Shown: positions 33,885-42,522, counted from the first letter of the stretch. The stretch is 64,000 nt of DNA from Streptomyces sp. NBRC 109706 (GCF_000974485.1 NZ_BBOM01000008.1:496001-560000), one strand, 5' to 3'. Translations and numbers: made by a program. Notes: a model not told the origin generated them from the sequence alone.

Positions 33885-34694
33885 ATGACCAGGATTCCCA
33901 CCGGTGAGATCACCACCCACGTCCAGCGGCTGCCCGCCAGCCGCCCCGAGGGCGCGCACGGCGAGTCGCCGCTGGTCGTCTTCGTCCACGGTCTGCTGAC
34001 CGACTCCCTCGCCAGCTACTACTTCACGCTCGGCCCCGCCTTCGCCAGGGCCGGGATCGACGTCATCATGTACGACCTGCGCGGCCACGGCCGCAGCGAA
34101 CGCCCCCGCACCGGCTACCGGTTGGAGGACTTCGTCGGCGATCTGGCCGGCCTGCTCGACGCCCTGGGCGAGCGGCGCCCGGCCCATGTGGTCGGCAACT
34201 CCTTCGGCGGCACCATCGCCACCGCCTTCGCCGCCTGGCACCCCGAGCGGGTGGCCAGCGCGACCATGATCGAGGCGGAGCCGCCCGTTTCCGAGTGGAC
34301 CCGGCACATGGCCGAAGGGCTCGCCGACGCCCGCCGCCGGCTCGCCCAGGAGGAGGTCATCGGCTGGATCGCCGCCAACCACGGCGCCCACACCGCCCGG
34401 CTCTCCCGGGTGGCCTCCCGCATCCTCGCCACCACCACCCTCGCCGACGACGTGCCCCGCAGCCGGGTCGTCGACGACAGCCTGACCGCCATCGGCTGCC
34501 CGCTGCTGGCGATCTTCGGCGACGAATCCGGCCTGGCCGCCCAGGTGCCCACCCTCTCCGCCGCGCTGCCCGGCTGCCGCACCGTGGTCCTCCCCGACCA
34601 GGGCCACTCGGTGCTGGTGGAGCGGACCGACGAGACCCGCGCCCTGGTGCTGGACTGGGTCCTGGAACACGCGCTGGCGGGGGTGGGGGCGTGA
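33885..34694 (+). CDS. Alpha/beta hydrolase (thioesterase candidate)
   Basis: 269 aa, 3 bases after the ACP stop. The canonical fold is complete: oxyanion LVVFVHGLLTDS, YDLRGHGRSERP, nucleophile Ser in VVGNSFGGT, acidic residue near IFGDESG and His in DQGHSVLV. No signal peptide, so cytoplasmic. Within this cluster a role in releasing the acyl chain from its carrier, or hydrolysing an ester of the product, is likely but unproven. The gene end overlaps the next start (GTGA). Confidence 0.88.
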   Translation: MTRIPTGEITTHVQRLPASRPEGAHGESPLVVFVHGLLTDSLASYYFTLGPAFARAGIDVIMYDLRGHGRSERPRTGYRLEDFVGDLAGLLDALGERRPAHVVGNSFGGTIATAFAAWHPERVASATMIEAEPPVSEWTRHMAEGLADARRRLAQEEVIGWIAANHGAHTARLSRVASRILATTTLADDVPRSRVVDDSLTAIGCPLLAIFGDESGLAAQVPTLSAALPGCRTVVLPDQGHSVLVERTDETRALVLDWVLEHALAGVGA

Positions 34695-35875
34695 GCCGTC
34701 TCCTGCTGGTGGTCCCGCCACTGGTCGGACACATCAACCCGCTCGTCGGCGTTGCCGCCGAACTGCGCCGGCGCGGCCACCAGGTGGCCTGGGCCGGGCA
34801 CGCCGAACAGATCCGGGCGCTCAGCGGCTCGGACGACCCGGTGTACGCATGCCCGATGCCCGACGTCTCCCGCCCGCCCGAGCTCACCGGGCCGGCCGCC
34901 TTCCGGCTGCTGTGGCGCGACCTGTTCGTGCCGTTGGCCCGCACCATGGCGCCCGGCGTGCGGGCCGCACTGGACGGGTTCCGGCCCGATCTGGTCGTCT
35001 CCGACCAGCACGCCCTGGCCGGCGCGCTGGTCGCCGAGGCCGCCGGCGTCCCCTGGGTGACCACCGTCAGCACCTCGGCCGAACTGGTCGACCCGCTGGC
35101 CGGGATGCCCAAGGTGGCCGCCTGGCTCCGGGATCTGCTCGGCCGACTGCGGGCCGAGATCGGCGACCCCGGCGCGACCGGTGACCCCCGGTTCTCGCCG
35201 CACGGCTCCCTCGCGTTCACCAGCGGCGTGCTGGTCGGCGACCGGCCGCTGCCTGGCCCCGGGATCGAACTGGTCGGGCCGGTCGTGGCCGACCGGCCCG
35301 AGGGGGACGACTTCCCCTGGGACCGGCTGGCCACCGACCTGCCCCTGGTCCTGGTGAGCCTCGGCACCGCCAACACCGACGTGGGCGAGCGCTTCCTCCG
35401 GGAGGCGCTGACGGCGCTGGGCGCGGCCCGGGGCCGGCTGGCCGGCGTGCTGGCCGACCCCGGCGGCCTGCTGGCCGGAACCGAGCTGCCACCGAACGTG
35501 CTGGTCCGCCCCCGGGTGCCGCAACTCGCCCTGCTGAAGAGGGTGTCGGCGGTGGTGAGCCACGGCGGGCACAACACCGTCTGCGAGTCGCTGTGGCACG
35601 GCGTCCCGCTGGTGGTGGCGCCGATCAGGGACGACCAGCCGATCGTGGCCGGGCAGGTGGTCGAAGCGGGCGTCGGCGTGCGGGTCCGCTTCGGCCGGGT
35701 CACCGCGAGCGGCCTCGGCGCCGCCCTGGAGACCGTGCTCGACCCGGCGGCCGGCCACCGGGCGGCGGCCCGCGAAGCGGCCCGCGCCCTGCGGGCCGCC
35801 GGCGGCGCCGCCTCGGCGGCCGACCACCTGGAGCGCGTCGCCGCCGTCCACGCCCCCGCGCCGGCCACGCGCTGA
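34691..35875 (+). CDS. Family 1 glycosyltransferase (MGT/EryCIII-like)
   Basis: 394 aa from the GTG at 34691, overlapping the hydrolase stop. GT-B fold: the N-terminal acceptor half starts LLLVVPPLVGHINPLVGVA, and the C-terminal donor half has LVSLGTANTD and the nucleotide-sugar signature VSHGGHNTVCESLWHGVPLV. Such enzymes transfer a sugar from UDP- or dTDP-sugar to hydroxyls of polyketides or lipids. No deoxysugar genes are in the cluster, so a common donor such as UDP-glucose or UDP-GlcNAc is likely. It suggests that the PKS product is glycosylated before export. The start is set by family length and the coupling overlap. Confidence 0.93.
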   Translation: MSRLLLVVPPLVGHINPLVGVAAELRRRGHQVAWAGHAEQIRALSGSDDPVYACPMPDVSRPPELTGPAAFRLLWRDLFVPLARTMAPGVRAALDGFRPDLVVSDQHALAGALVAEAAGVPWVTTVSTSAELVDPLAGMPKVAAWLRDLLGRLRAEIGDPGATGDPRFSPHGSLAFTSGVLVGDRPLPGPGIELVGPVVADRPEGDDFPWDRLATDLPLVLVSLGTANTDVGERFLREALTALGAARGRLAGVLADPGGLLAGTELPPNVLVRPRVPQLALLKRVSAVVSHGGHNTVCESLWHGVPLVVAPIRDDQPIVAGQVVEAGVGVRVRFGRVTASGLGAALETVLDPAAGHRAAAREAARALRAAGGAASAADHLERVAAVHAPAPATR

Positions 35876-35884
35876 CCGCCCCGC

Positions 35885-35930
35885 ACCCCCGCCGACCGGA
35901 ACCCCCGCCGACCGGACCCCGCCGACCCGA
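35885..35930 (+). repeat. Short tandem repeat, three units
   Basis: Units of ACCCCCGCCGACCGGA at 35885-35900 and 35901-35916, followed by a shortened variant to 35930, in the 91-base gap between the glycosyltransferase and exporter genes. Probably slippage-prone filler. Confidence 0.6.
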
Positions 35931-35966
35931 AACACCCCCACCCTCCGAGCAGTCAGGGAACCCCTC

Positions 35967-37859
35967 ATGGCCACGGCCTCCCCGACCGTCGATCCCTCAC
36001 CCCCGACGCCGCCCCCGGGCACCGACCCGTCGGCCGCCGCGGAGAACACCGCCGACAGCGCCGACACCGCCCCCGACCCGCCCTCCGCCCCGCTGCGGAC
36101 CCTGCTCGCCTACGCGGCCCCCCACCGGCTGGTGCTCCTGGCCAGCCTGCTGCTGGTGCTGGCGGCCGGTGCCGCCGGACTGGCCCAACCCCTCCTCGCC
36201 CGCGCCGTGCTGGAGTCCCTCGGCGGTGACGGCGGCGTGCTGGCGCCGGTCCTGGCCCTCGCCGTCCTGGTGGTCGCCGGCGCCACCCTGACGGGCCTTC
36301 AGTCCTGGTGGCAACAGCGCACCGCCCAGCGCGTGGTGCGACAGGTGAGGACCGACCTGGTGCACCGGCTGATCCGGCTCCGCGTCCCCGAACTGGACCG
36401 CCACGCCCCCGGCGACCTGGTCGCCCGCGTCACCTCGGACAGCACCCTGGTGCAGAGCGCCGCCACCGACGGCCTGGTCAACGTCGCCAACGGAACGCTG
36501 ACCGTGGCCGGCGCCCTGGTGCTGATGGGCGTGGTGCACCCGGGCCTGCTGGCCGTCACGGTCGGCGTCCTGGCCACCGTCGCCGTCCTGTTGACGCTGG
36601 TGCTGCCCCGCATCCGGCAGGCGGTGGCCCGCGCCCAGGGCGCGGTCGGCGCGGTCGGCGCCGCGCTCGACCGGGTCCTGGGCGCCGCCCGCACGGTGAA
36701 GGCCAACGGCGCCGAGGCCCGCGAGACCGCCACCGCCGAGGCCGCCATCGACGAGGCGTACCGCGCCGGGCTCTCCGGCGCCAGGTACGCGGCCTGGGCC
36801 AGCGTGTTGACCGGAGTGGCGATCCAGGGCGCGTTCCTGGCGGTGCTGGGCGTCGGCGGCGCCCTGGTCGCCTCGGGCGATCTGGACACCCCCTCGCTGA
36901 TCGCCTTTCTGCTCTATGTCTTCTACCTGGCCAGCCCGTTGGGCGCGCTGGTGGCCGGGCTCGGCACCCTCCAGCAGGGGCTGGGCGCGGTGGGCCGGAT
37001 CGAGCAGGTCGCCGCGCTCCCGATCGAGGAGGACGTCGACGACACCGCCGTGGACGCCGCCGCGCCCTCGCCTCCGCCGGCCGCCGCCCTGGCCGTCGAG
37101 CTGCGGGAGATCGCCTTCGGCTACCCGGGGCGCGGCACCGGCCTGAACGGGGTGAGCTGGAGCGCGCCGGCCGGCGGCCAAACGGCGCTGGTCGGCCTGT
37201 CGGGGGCGGGCAAGACCACCACCTTCGCGCTGCTCCAGCGGTTCTACGAGCCGGACGCCGGCACGATCCTGATCGGCGGCCGGGACATCTCCACCCTCGG
37301 CCGCGCCGAACTGCGCCGCCGCATCGCCTATGTGGAGCAGGACTCCCCGGTGCTGGCCGGGACCCTGGAGGCCAACCTGCGGTACGCGGCCCCCGACGCG
37401 ACCGGGAACGAGGTGGCCGAAGTGCTGCGGGTCACCCGGCTCGACACCCTGCTGGCGCGCCTGCCCGACGGCCTGGCCACCGAGGTCGGCACCCGGGGCG
37501 TGGCGCTCTCCGGCGGCGAACGGCAACGGCTGGCGATTGCCAGGGCCCTGCTGCGCCGCCCCCAGGTGCTGCTGCTCGACGAGGCGACCGCGCAGCTGGA
37601 CGCCAGGAACGAACAGGCGCTGCGCGAGGCGGTCGAGGCGGTCTCCCGCACCTGCACGGTGATCGTCATCGCGCACCGGCTCTCCACGGTCACCGGGGCC
37701 GACCGCATCGTGGTGATGGAGCTGGGCCGGGTCAGGGCCGTCGGCACCCATGCCGAACTGGTCGCCGGCGACGGGCTCTACCGCGAGTTGGCCGCCTCCC
37801 AGCTGCTCACCGGCCAGACGCCCGAGGACGCGTCCCGGGCCCTGCCCGGCCCCCGTTGA
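35967..37859 (+). CDS. ABC exporter, fused membrane and ATPase domains (MsbA/MDR type)
   Basis: 630 aa. After a Pro/Thr/Ala-rich N-terminal tail of ~40 residues there are six membrane spans (~50-320, e.g. RLVLLASLLLVLAAGAAGLA, VSVLASV-type regions and LIAFLLYVFYLASPLGALVA). The ATPase domain follows from ~375, with Walker A GLSGAGKTTT, signature LSGGERQRLAIARALL, Walker B VLLLDEAT and the H-loop AHRLST. It works as a homodimer and is the probable exporter of the glycosylated PKS product. It is the last gene of the cluster; a strong hairpin follows. Confidence 0.93.
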   Translation: MATASPTVDPSPPTPPPGTDPSAAAENTADSADTAPDPPSAPLRTLLAYAAPHRLVLLASLLLVLAAGAAGLAQPLLARAVLESLGGDGGVLAPVLALAVLVVAGATLTGLQSWWQQRTAQRVVRQVRTDLVHRLIRLRVPELDRHAPGDLVARVTSDSTLVQSAATDGLVNVANGTLTVAGALVLMGVVHPGLLAVTVGVLATVAVLLTLVLPRIRQAVARAQGAVGAVGAALDRVLGAARTVKANGAEARETATAEAAIDEAYRAGLSGARYAAWASVLTGVAIQGAFLAVLGVGGALVASGDLDTPSLIAFLLYVFYLASPLGALVAGLGTLQQGLGAVGRIEQVAALPIEEDVDDTAVDAAAPSPPPAAALAVELREIAFGYPGRGTGLNGVSWSAPAGGQTALVGLSGAGKTTTFALLQRFYEPDAGTILIGGRDISTLGRAELRRRIAYVEQDSPVLAGTLEANLRYAAPDATGNEVAEVLRVTRLDTLLARLPDGLATEVGTRGVALSGGERQRLAIARALLRRPQVLLLDEATAQLDARNEQALREAVEAVSRTCTVIVIAHRLSTVTGADRIVVMELGRVRAVGTHAELVAGDGLYRELAASQLLTGQTPEDASRALPGPR

Positions 37860-37871
37860 CCCGGGCACGGA

Positions 37872-37904
37872 ACGGCGTCCGGCACGCGGGGTGCCGGACG
37901 CCGT
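37872..37904. terminator. Strong hairpin terminating the PKS cluster
   Basis: A perfect 14-bp stem (ACGGCGTCCGGCAC at 37872-37885 with GTGCCGGACGCCGT at 37891-37904) and a 5-base loop, 12 bases after the exporter stop. The SGNH-lipase gene ends just beyond it on the other strand, so it serves both transcripts. Confidence 0.88.
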
Positions 37905-37923
37905 CGCGCGGTGCTCGGTGGGG

Positions 37924-38724
37924 TCAGCCGGTGATGGCGGTCAGCGCGGCGGCGTAGCCGTCCCGGTGGCCGGTCGCGTTCGGGTGGTAGGACTCCCGGA
38001 TGTTGGACCACACCAGGCTGGTGAGCCACTCGGGCCCGTCCGAGCAGATGGTGTGCGGGTCGAACACCGGCCTGGCGTCGAGGAAGGTGAAGCCGGCCTC
38101 GGCCGCCCGGCCCGACATGATCTCGGCCAACGTGTCGGCCGCGTTGTTGAGGGCGGTGCGTTCACGGTCGCTCAGCCCGAAGATGCCGCAGCTGCCCTGG
38201 ATCGTGTAGAGCCGGGGGTAGCCGACGACGATCACCTGGGCCGAGGGCGCCGCCGCCCGCACGGCCGCGTAGGCGTCGGCGAGCGCGGGGGAGAGGTAGG
38301 CGTGGGCCGCCTGCTCGGCCAGCGCGGCGCCGTCGATGCAGTCCTGGTCGTCGATGGTGAGGATGCAGTTGGTGAGGACATCGACGAACCCGACGTCGTT
38401 GCCGCCGATCTGGAGGGTCACCAGCGTGGTGTCCGGGGTGAGGAGGGGGACCTGGTTGGCGACCAGTTCGGCGGTGGTGTCGCCGGAGCAGGCCGCTTCC
38501 ACGAACTCGAACTCCGGGTGGGCGGCGGCCCATACCCGGGTGTAGGAGAGCGGGCCTCGACGGCACTCGTGGTCCGGGTCGTCATAGGTCTCGGTGCCGA
38601 CGGCGACGGTGTAGGAGTCGCCGAGCGCGACATACTTCCCGTCGGCCGCCTGGGCCGACGGGGCGAATGTCAGCGCGGTGATCGCGGCCAGGACCAGGGT
38701 GAGCAGAAGTCGTAAGGGACGCAC
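37924..38724 (-). CDS. Secreted SGNH/GDSL lipase-esterase
   Basis: 266 aa. The signal peptide is residues 1-~27 (LLLTLVLAAITALTFAPSAQA). Catalytic blocks follow: block I VALGDSYT with the nucleophile Ser, the oxyanion Asn in QIGGNDVGF, and SYHPNATGH with the Asp/His-type end of the triad. Several Cys residues suggest the disulfides seen in Streptomyces rimosus and S. coelicolor lipases of this family. It hydrolyses lipid or phospholipid esters outside the cell. It is convergent with the PKS exporter, and an 8-bp inverted repeat lies 24 bases upstream of its start. Its link to the PKS product is unclear. Confidence 0.93.
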   Translation of the reverse strand: MRPLRLLLTLVLAAITALTFAPSAQAADGKYVALGDSYTVAVGTETYDDPDHECRRGPLSYTRVWAAAHPEFEFVEAACSGDTTAELVANQVPLLTPDTTLVTLQIGGNDVGFVDVLTNCILTIDDQDCIDGAALAEQAAHAYLSPALADAYAAVRAAAPSAQVIVVGYPRLYTIQGSCGIFGLSDRERTALNNAADTLAEIMSGRAAEAGFTFLDARPVFDPHTICSDGPEWLTSLVWSNIRESYHPNATGHRDGYAAALTAITG

Positions 38725-38747
38725 GCGAACCTCTCTATGTCGTGTGC

Positions 38748-38770
38748 ATGACAGTCTGGGGCACTGTCAT
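38748..38770. promoter_or_regulatory. 8-bp inverted repeat upstream of the lipase
   Basis: ATGACAGT (38748-38755) and ACTGTCAT (38763-38770) are perfect reverse complements with a 7-base gap, 24 bases upstream of the lipase start. A likely regulator site; TGACAGT/ACTGTCA arms do not match an operator class I know with certainty. Confidence 0.45.
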
Positions 38771-38922
38771 CGTTACCCACCGGCCGGTCCCGCACTGTGA
38801 CGGGCGGGTAAACAATTCGGGCGTCTACGCGCGGCCACCTCGTGTGGAGCGGACGCCCGGCCGGGCCGGCCCGGCCCACCGCCGGCACCCACCGCGCCGG
38901 CGGCGGACCCGCGGCTCCCCGG

Positions 38923-39702
38923 CTACAGCCAGCGGGGCAACTCCGGCAGCGGGCCGTCCGTTTCGAGCCGGTGGGCGCCCCGGCCGGTCAGCCAGCGGAC
39001 CAGATCGCTCATCCGGCCGCTGACCGCGGGCCCCGCCCCCGCGCCGACCTCGGGACGGGTGTCCCGGTCGGTCGGCAGCAGGGTCGGCGGCGGCGCCTCG
39101 CCCCGGCGCCGCCAGGCGGCCAGCACATCGTCCGCCAGCCGGTCCAGCAGCGCCGGCGGCAGCTCGGCGAACCGGGCGCCGACGCCCAGGTCGACGGCGT
39201 GCACCCACACCTCACGGGTCCGCATCCACGCCGTCTCCCGCGCCGGCACGGTACGGCCCTGCGCCGTCACCACCGGCGCGTCCCAGGCCGCCTCGGGCAG
39301 ATCCCGCCACTCCACGTCGAGATGCACCCCCGAGTGGGCGAACAGGGAGCGCAGCGCCCGGGCCGGAAGCGAGGCGCCCAGCGCGATCTCCCCGGCCCGC
39401 TGGTCGGCCGAGGCGTACATCGGCCGCTCGACGCCCGTCCTGCTCCACTCGCAGAGCCGCGTCAGGGCGCGCGCGTTGTAGCCGACATGGGCCACCAGCG
39501 CGGCGCGGCTCCAGCCGGGCAGCAGGCTGGGGCCCGCCAACTCCCGGTCGGGCAGCGCGCCGAGGGCGCGGGCGAAGAACGCCGTGCCGGCCCTGGCCCA
39601 GGCCAGCTCGGCATGCGGCGCGTTCGGCGCGTCGTATCTGGCGCCCGAGCCCTGGCGGTCCCGCAGCGCGGCCCGCGCCCCCGCCAGATCGCCGCCCGTC
39701 AT
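38923..39702 (-). CDS. Mycothiol-dependent maleylpyruvate isomerase
   Basis: 259 aa from the ATG at 39702. DinB-like four-helix N-terminal domain with the metal ligands of the MDMPI family: His in LVAHVGYN and the Glu/His pair in TREVWVHAVDLG. The C-terminal sterol-carrier-like domain is also recognisable (MSDLVRWLTGRGAHRLETD, ending LPELPRWL). It converts maleylpyruvate to fumarylpyruvate with mycothiol as cofactor, the middle step of the gentisate pathway in actinobacteria. Its start overlaps the stop of the fumarylpyruvate hydrolase gene (ATGA). Last gene of the aromatic-catabolic operon. Confidence 0.93.
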   Translation of the reverse strand: MTGGDLAGARAALRDRQGSGARYDAPNAPHAELAWARAGTAFFARALGALPDRELAGPSLLPGWSRAALVAHVGYNARALTRLCEWSRTGVERPMYASADQRAGEIALGASLPARALRSLFAHSGVHLDVEWRDLPEAAWDAPVVTAQGRTVPARETAWMRTREVWVHAVDLGVGARFAELPPALLDRLADDVLAAWRRRGEAPPPTLLPTDRDTRPEVGAGAGPAVSGRMSDLVRWLTGRGAHRLETDGPLPELPRWL

Positions 39703-40562
39703 GTCCGGGACACCTCGGGTTCGGCCGGGGTGTCCAGGGGCAGGGCCTCGGCCACCACCCGGTTGGCGAGGGTGCCGATCCCCTCCACGGTGGTGGTGAG
39801 CATCTGGCCGGGCGTCAGATAGCGGGCCGGCTGCCGGGCGTGGCCGACGCCGCCGGGGGTGCCGGTGGCGATCACGTCGCCGGGGCGCAGCGTCATCACG
39901 GTGGAGAGATAGGAGATCAACTCGGCCGGGTCGAAGACCAGATCGTCCGTGGTGGTGCGCTGCACCTCCACCCCGTCCACGGCCGTGACCAGCGCCCCGC
40001 CGAGGGTGAACTCGTCGGGGGTGACCAGCACCGGGCCGAACGGGGTGGTCGACTCGAAGGACTTGCCCGGCAGCCACTGCAGGGTGCGGTACTGCCAGTC
40101 CCGCATGGTCACGTCGTTGAGCACCGAGTACCCGGCGATGGCCGCCTCGGCCGCCGCCCGGTCGGCGCGCCGCACCGTGGTGCCGACCACCACCGCCAAC
40201 TCGCCCTCCCAGTCGACCTGCTGGGACTCCGGCGGGATGACGACCGGGTCGCGCGGGCCGACCAGCGCCTCCGGGTACTTGCTGAAGACGGTGGGCGCCG
40301 ACGGCAGTTCGCGGCCCATCTCCAGTATGTGGGTGCGGTAGTTGAGCCCGACGCACAGGATCTTCCCCGGCCGGGGCACCACCGGCGCCAACGGGACATC
40401 GGCCAGCGCGTGGACCGGCCCCTCGGCGGTGCGGGCGTCCGCGAGGCCGTCGGCGGTCAGCAGGGCGCCGACGTCCGCGTACCCCAGTTCCGTCGCGGTG
40501 TCCCCGGTCACACGGGCGGCGGCGGTGCCGCCCTGCGGCAGTCGGATGGTGGCCAGCCTCAT
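39699..40562 (-). CDS. Fumarylpyruvate hydrolase (FAH family)
   Basis: 287 aa from the ATG at 40562. The FAH catalytic domain starts at ~70 with KILCVGLNYRTHILEMG. Metal and acid residues lie in VDWEGELAVVVG and VTMRDWQYR, and TGTPGGVGHAR is the conserved C-terminal loop. It cleaves fumarylpyruvate to fumarate and pyruvate. The start overlaps the stop of the gentisate dioxygenase gene and its own stop overlaps the isomerase start, so the three ring-cleavage genes are translationally linked. Confidence 0.92.
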   Translation of the reverse strand: MRLATIRLPQGGTAAARVTGDTATELGYADVGALLTADGLADARTAEGPVHALADVPLAPVVPRPGKILCVGLNYRTHILEMGRELPSAPTVFSKYPEALVGPRDPVVIPPESQQVDWEGELAVVVGTTVRRADRAAAEAAIAGYSVLNDVTMRDWQYRTLQWLPGKSFESTTPFGPVLVTPDEFTLGGALVTAVDGVEVQRTTTDDLVFDPAELISYLSTVMTLRPGDVIATGTPGGVGHARQPARYLTPGQMLTTTVEGIGTLANRVVAEALPLDTPAEPEVSRT

Positions 40563-41674
40563 CGGGCGTCTCCCTCGATATGGGTGCGGGCGAAGTGCAG
40601 ACGCTCCATGATCGGAGCGTCGGAGAAACGGAACAGGTCGAAGCCGGTCTCGGCCTCGATGGAGAACGGCACCCAGGACGGCACCACGAACAGGTCGCCG
40701 GTGCCCAGCTCGTGCGGGGTGCCGTCGAGCAGCACCCGGCCCCGGCCGTCGAACGCCTGGAAGACGCTGGAGCCGACCTCCCGGCGGGTCGCGGTCGCGA
40801 CGCCGGGGCGCAGCCGGTGGAACTCGGCCCTGATGGTGGGCATCACATCGCCGCCCGTGGTCGGGTTCACATAGCGGATCGCGGCGTGCCCCTGCTCGAC
40901 GGTGGCCGGCTGCCCCTCCTCCTCCAGCAGCAGCTGCTCGGTCAGGGCGCGGTCGGTGTGCTCCCAGCGGTAGGCGCCGATGGGGGACGAGACGGTGTCG
41001 GCGAGCCCGGAGAGCGGCCGCAACCCCGGGTGGCACCAGAGCCGTTCGCCGCGCGAGTAGGTGGGCGTGGCGTAGTCGGTGACCCGGTCGGAGCCGAACT
41101 CGAAGAAGCCGACGTCGGTGTAGTGCGAGAACGGGATGTCCAGGCCGTCCAGCCAGGCCATCGGCCGGTCGGTCTCGTTGTGGTGGCCGTGGAAGTGCCA
41201 GCCGGGGGTGAGCAGGAAGTCGCCTCGGCTCATCCGCACCGGGTCCCCGTTGACGACCGTCCACACGCCCTCGCCCTCCACCACGAAGCGGAACGCGTTC
41301 TGCGCGTGCCGGTGTTCGGGCGCGGTCTCGCGCGGGCCGAGGTACTGGATGGCGGCCCAGAGGGTGGGTGTCGCGTAGGCGTTGCCGGCGAGCCCCGGGT
41401 TGGCCAGCGCGATGGCGCGGCGTTCCCCGCCCCGGCCGACCGGCACCAGATCGCCGGCCCGCCGGGCCAGCGGGTACAGGGCGTTCCAGCGCCACACATG
41501 GGGCCTGGCAGCCGGCGCCGGATGCATCGGCATCAGATCGCCGAGCTGGGTCCACAGCGGAACCAGGTTCTCCGCCGCGAAGTCCCGGTAGAGCTGGTCG
41601 AGTTCGGGACTGTCGCCCGCCGTCATGGCGTTGGCGACCGAACCGTGTCCCGGGGGCTGTTCGTCGACGGTCAT
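40559..41674 (-). CDS. Gentisate 1,2-dioxygenase (bicupin)
   Basis: 371 aa. Two cupin domains; the first holds the Fe(II) ligands His121 and His123 in PEHRHAQNAFRF, with the third in GWHFHGHHN. The C-terminal cupin (RREVGSSVFQAFDGRG, GTGDLFVVPSWVPF) is the structural repeat. It opens gentisate (2,5-dihydroxybenzoate) to maleylpyruvate with O2. Some homologues accept 5-substituted or 1-hydroxy-2-naphthoate substrates, so exact specificity is inferred from the neighbouring maleylpyruvate isomerase and fumarylpyruvate hydrolase. ATGA overlaps join it to the ABC ATPase and hydrolase genes on either side. Confidence 0.93.
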   Translation of the reverse strand: MTVDEQPPGHGSVANAMTAGDSPELDQLYRDFAAENLVPLWTQLGDLMPMHPAPAARPHVWRWNALYPLARRAGDLVPVGRGGERRAIALANPGLAGNAYATPTLWAAIQYLGPRETAPEHRHAQNAFRFVVEGEGVWTVVNGDPVRMSRGDFLLTPGWHFHGHHNETDRPMAWLDGLDIPFSHYTDVGFFEFGSDRVTDYATPTYSRGERLWCHPGLRPLSGLADTVSSPIGAYRWEHTDRALTEQLLLEEEGQPATVEQGHAAIRYVNPTTGGDVMPTIRAEFHRLRPGVATATRREVGSSVFQAFDGRGRVLLDGTPHELGTGDLFVVPSWVPFSIEAETGFDLFRFSDAPIMERLHFARTHIEGDAR

Positions 41675-42522
41675 CGGGACGCTCCCTTCGTCAGGTCGTT
41701 CGGCTCGTCGGGGCGGTGGCCCCGCTTGGCCTTCTGCACCAGTTCATGGACGTGGGTGCGCAGTTCGGCGAACCGCGGCAGATTGCGGGTGCCCAACTGC
41801 TCGCGCTCGTCCGGCAGATCGACGGCGACGTCCTCCATGATCACGGTGGGCCGTCCGGAGAGGACCAGCACCCGCTGGCCCAGATAGATGGCCTCGTCGA
41901 TGTCATGGGTGACGAACAGCAGCGTGATCCCCAGCCGGTGCCACAGCTGCCGGACCAGATCCTCCAGATCGGCCCTGGTCTGGGCGTCGACGGCGGCGAA
42001 CGGCTCGTCCATCAGCAGGATGTCCGGCTCGTAGGCCACCGCGCGGGCGATGGCGACGCGCTGCTGCATGCCGCCGGACAGCTGCCACGGGTAGGAGCCC
42101 GGCACATCGGCCAGGCCGACGGCCTCCAACGACTCGTCGACCAGCCGGCGCCGCTCCGCCTTGCCCAACCCCTTCTCCCGCAGCGGCAGATCGACGTTCT
42201 GCGCCACCGTCAGCCAGGGGAAGAGGCTGCGGGCGTAGTCCTGGAAGACGACGGCCATGCCCTCCGGGGGCCCTGAGATCGCCTTGTCCTCCAGCACGAC
42301 CTCGCCCCCCGTCGGGGGCAGCAGGCCCGCGATACAGCGCAGCAGGGTGGTCTTGCCCGCCCCCGAGGGGCCGACGATGCACACCATCTCCCCGTCCGCG
42401 ACGGAGAAGGTGAGATCGCGGATCGCCTCGGTCGAGCCGGTGGAGGACTCGTACACCTTGTGCAGCCCGGTCACCCGCAGCAGGTCGGTGCGGACGGTGG
42501 GACGGTCGGTGGTGGTGGTCAT
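41671..42522 (-). CDS. ABC importer ATP-binding protein (SsuB/TauB/NitT type)
   Basis: 283 aa from the ATG at 42522. Complete motifs: Walker A GPSGAGKTTLLR, Q-loop VVFQDYARSLFPWLTV (the LFPW form is typical of nitrate/sulfonate/taurine-type ATPases), signature LSGGMQQRVAIARA, Walker B ILLMDEPFAAVD and the H-loop VTHDIDEA. With two different permease genes directly upstream and two NMT1-type lipoproteins, it energises uptake of what is probably an aromatic acid. The start overlaps the permease stop. Confidence 0.93.
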   Translation of the reverse strand: MTTTTDRPTVRTDLLRVTGLHKVYESSTGSTEAIRDLTFSVADGEMVCIVGPSGAGKTTLLRCIAGLLPPTGGEVVLEDKAISGPPEGMAVVFQDYARSLFPWLTVAQNVDLPLREKGLGKAERRRLVDESLEAVGLADVPGSYPWQLSGGMQQRVAIARAVAYEPDILLMDEPFAAVDAQTRADLEDLVRQLWHRLGITLLFVTHDIDEAIYLGQRVLVLSGRPTVIMEDVAVDLPDEREQLGTRNLPRFAELRTHVHELVQKAKRGHRPDEPNDLTKGASR

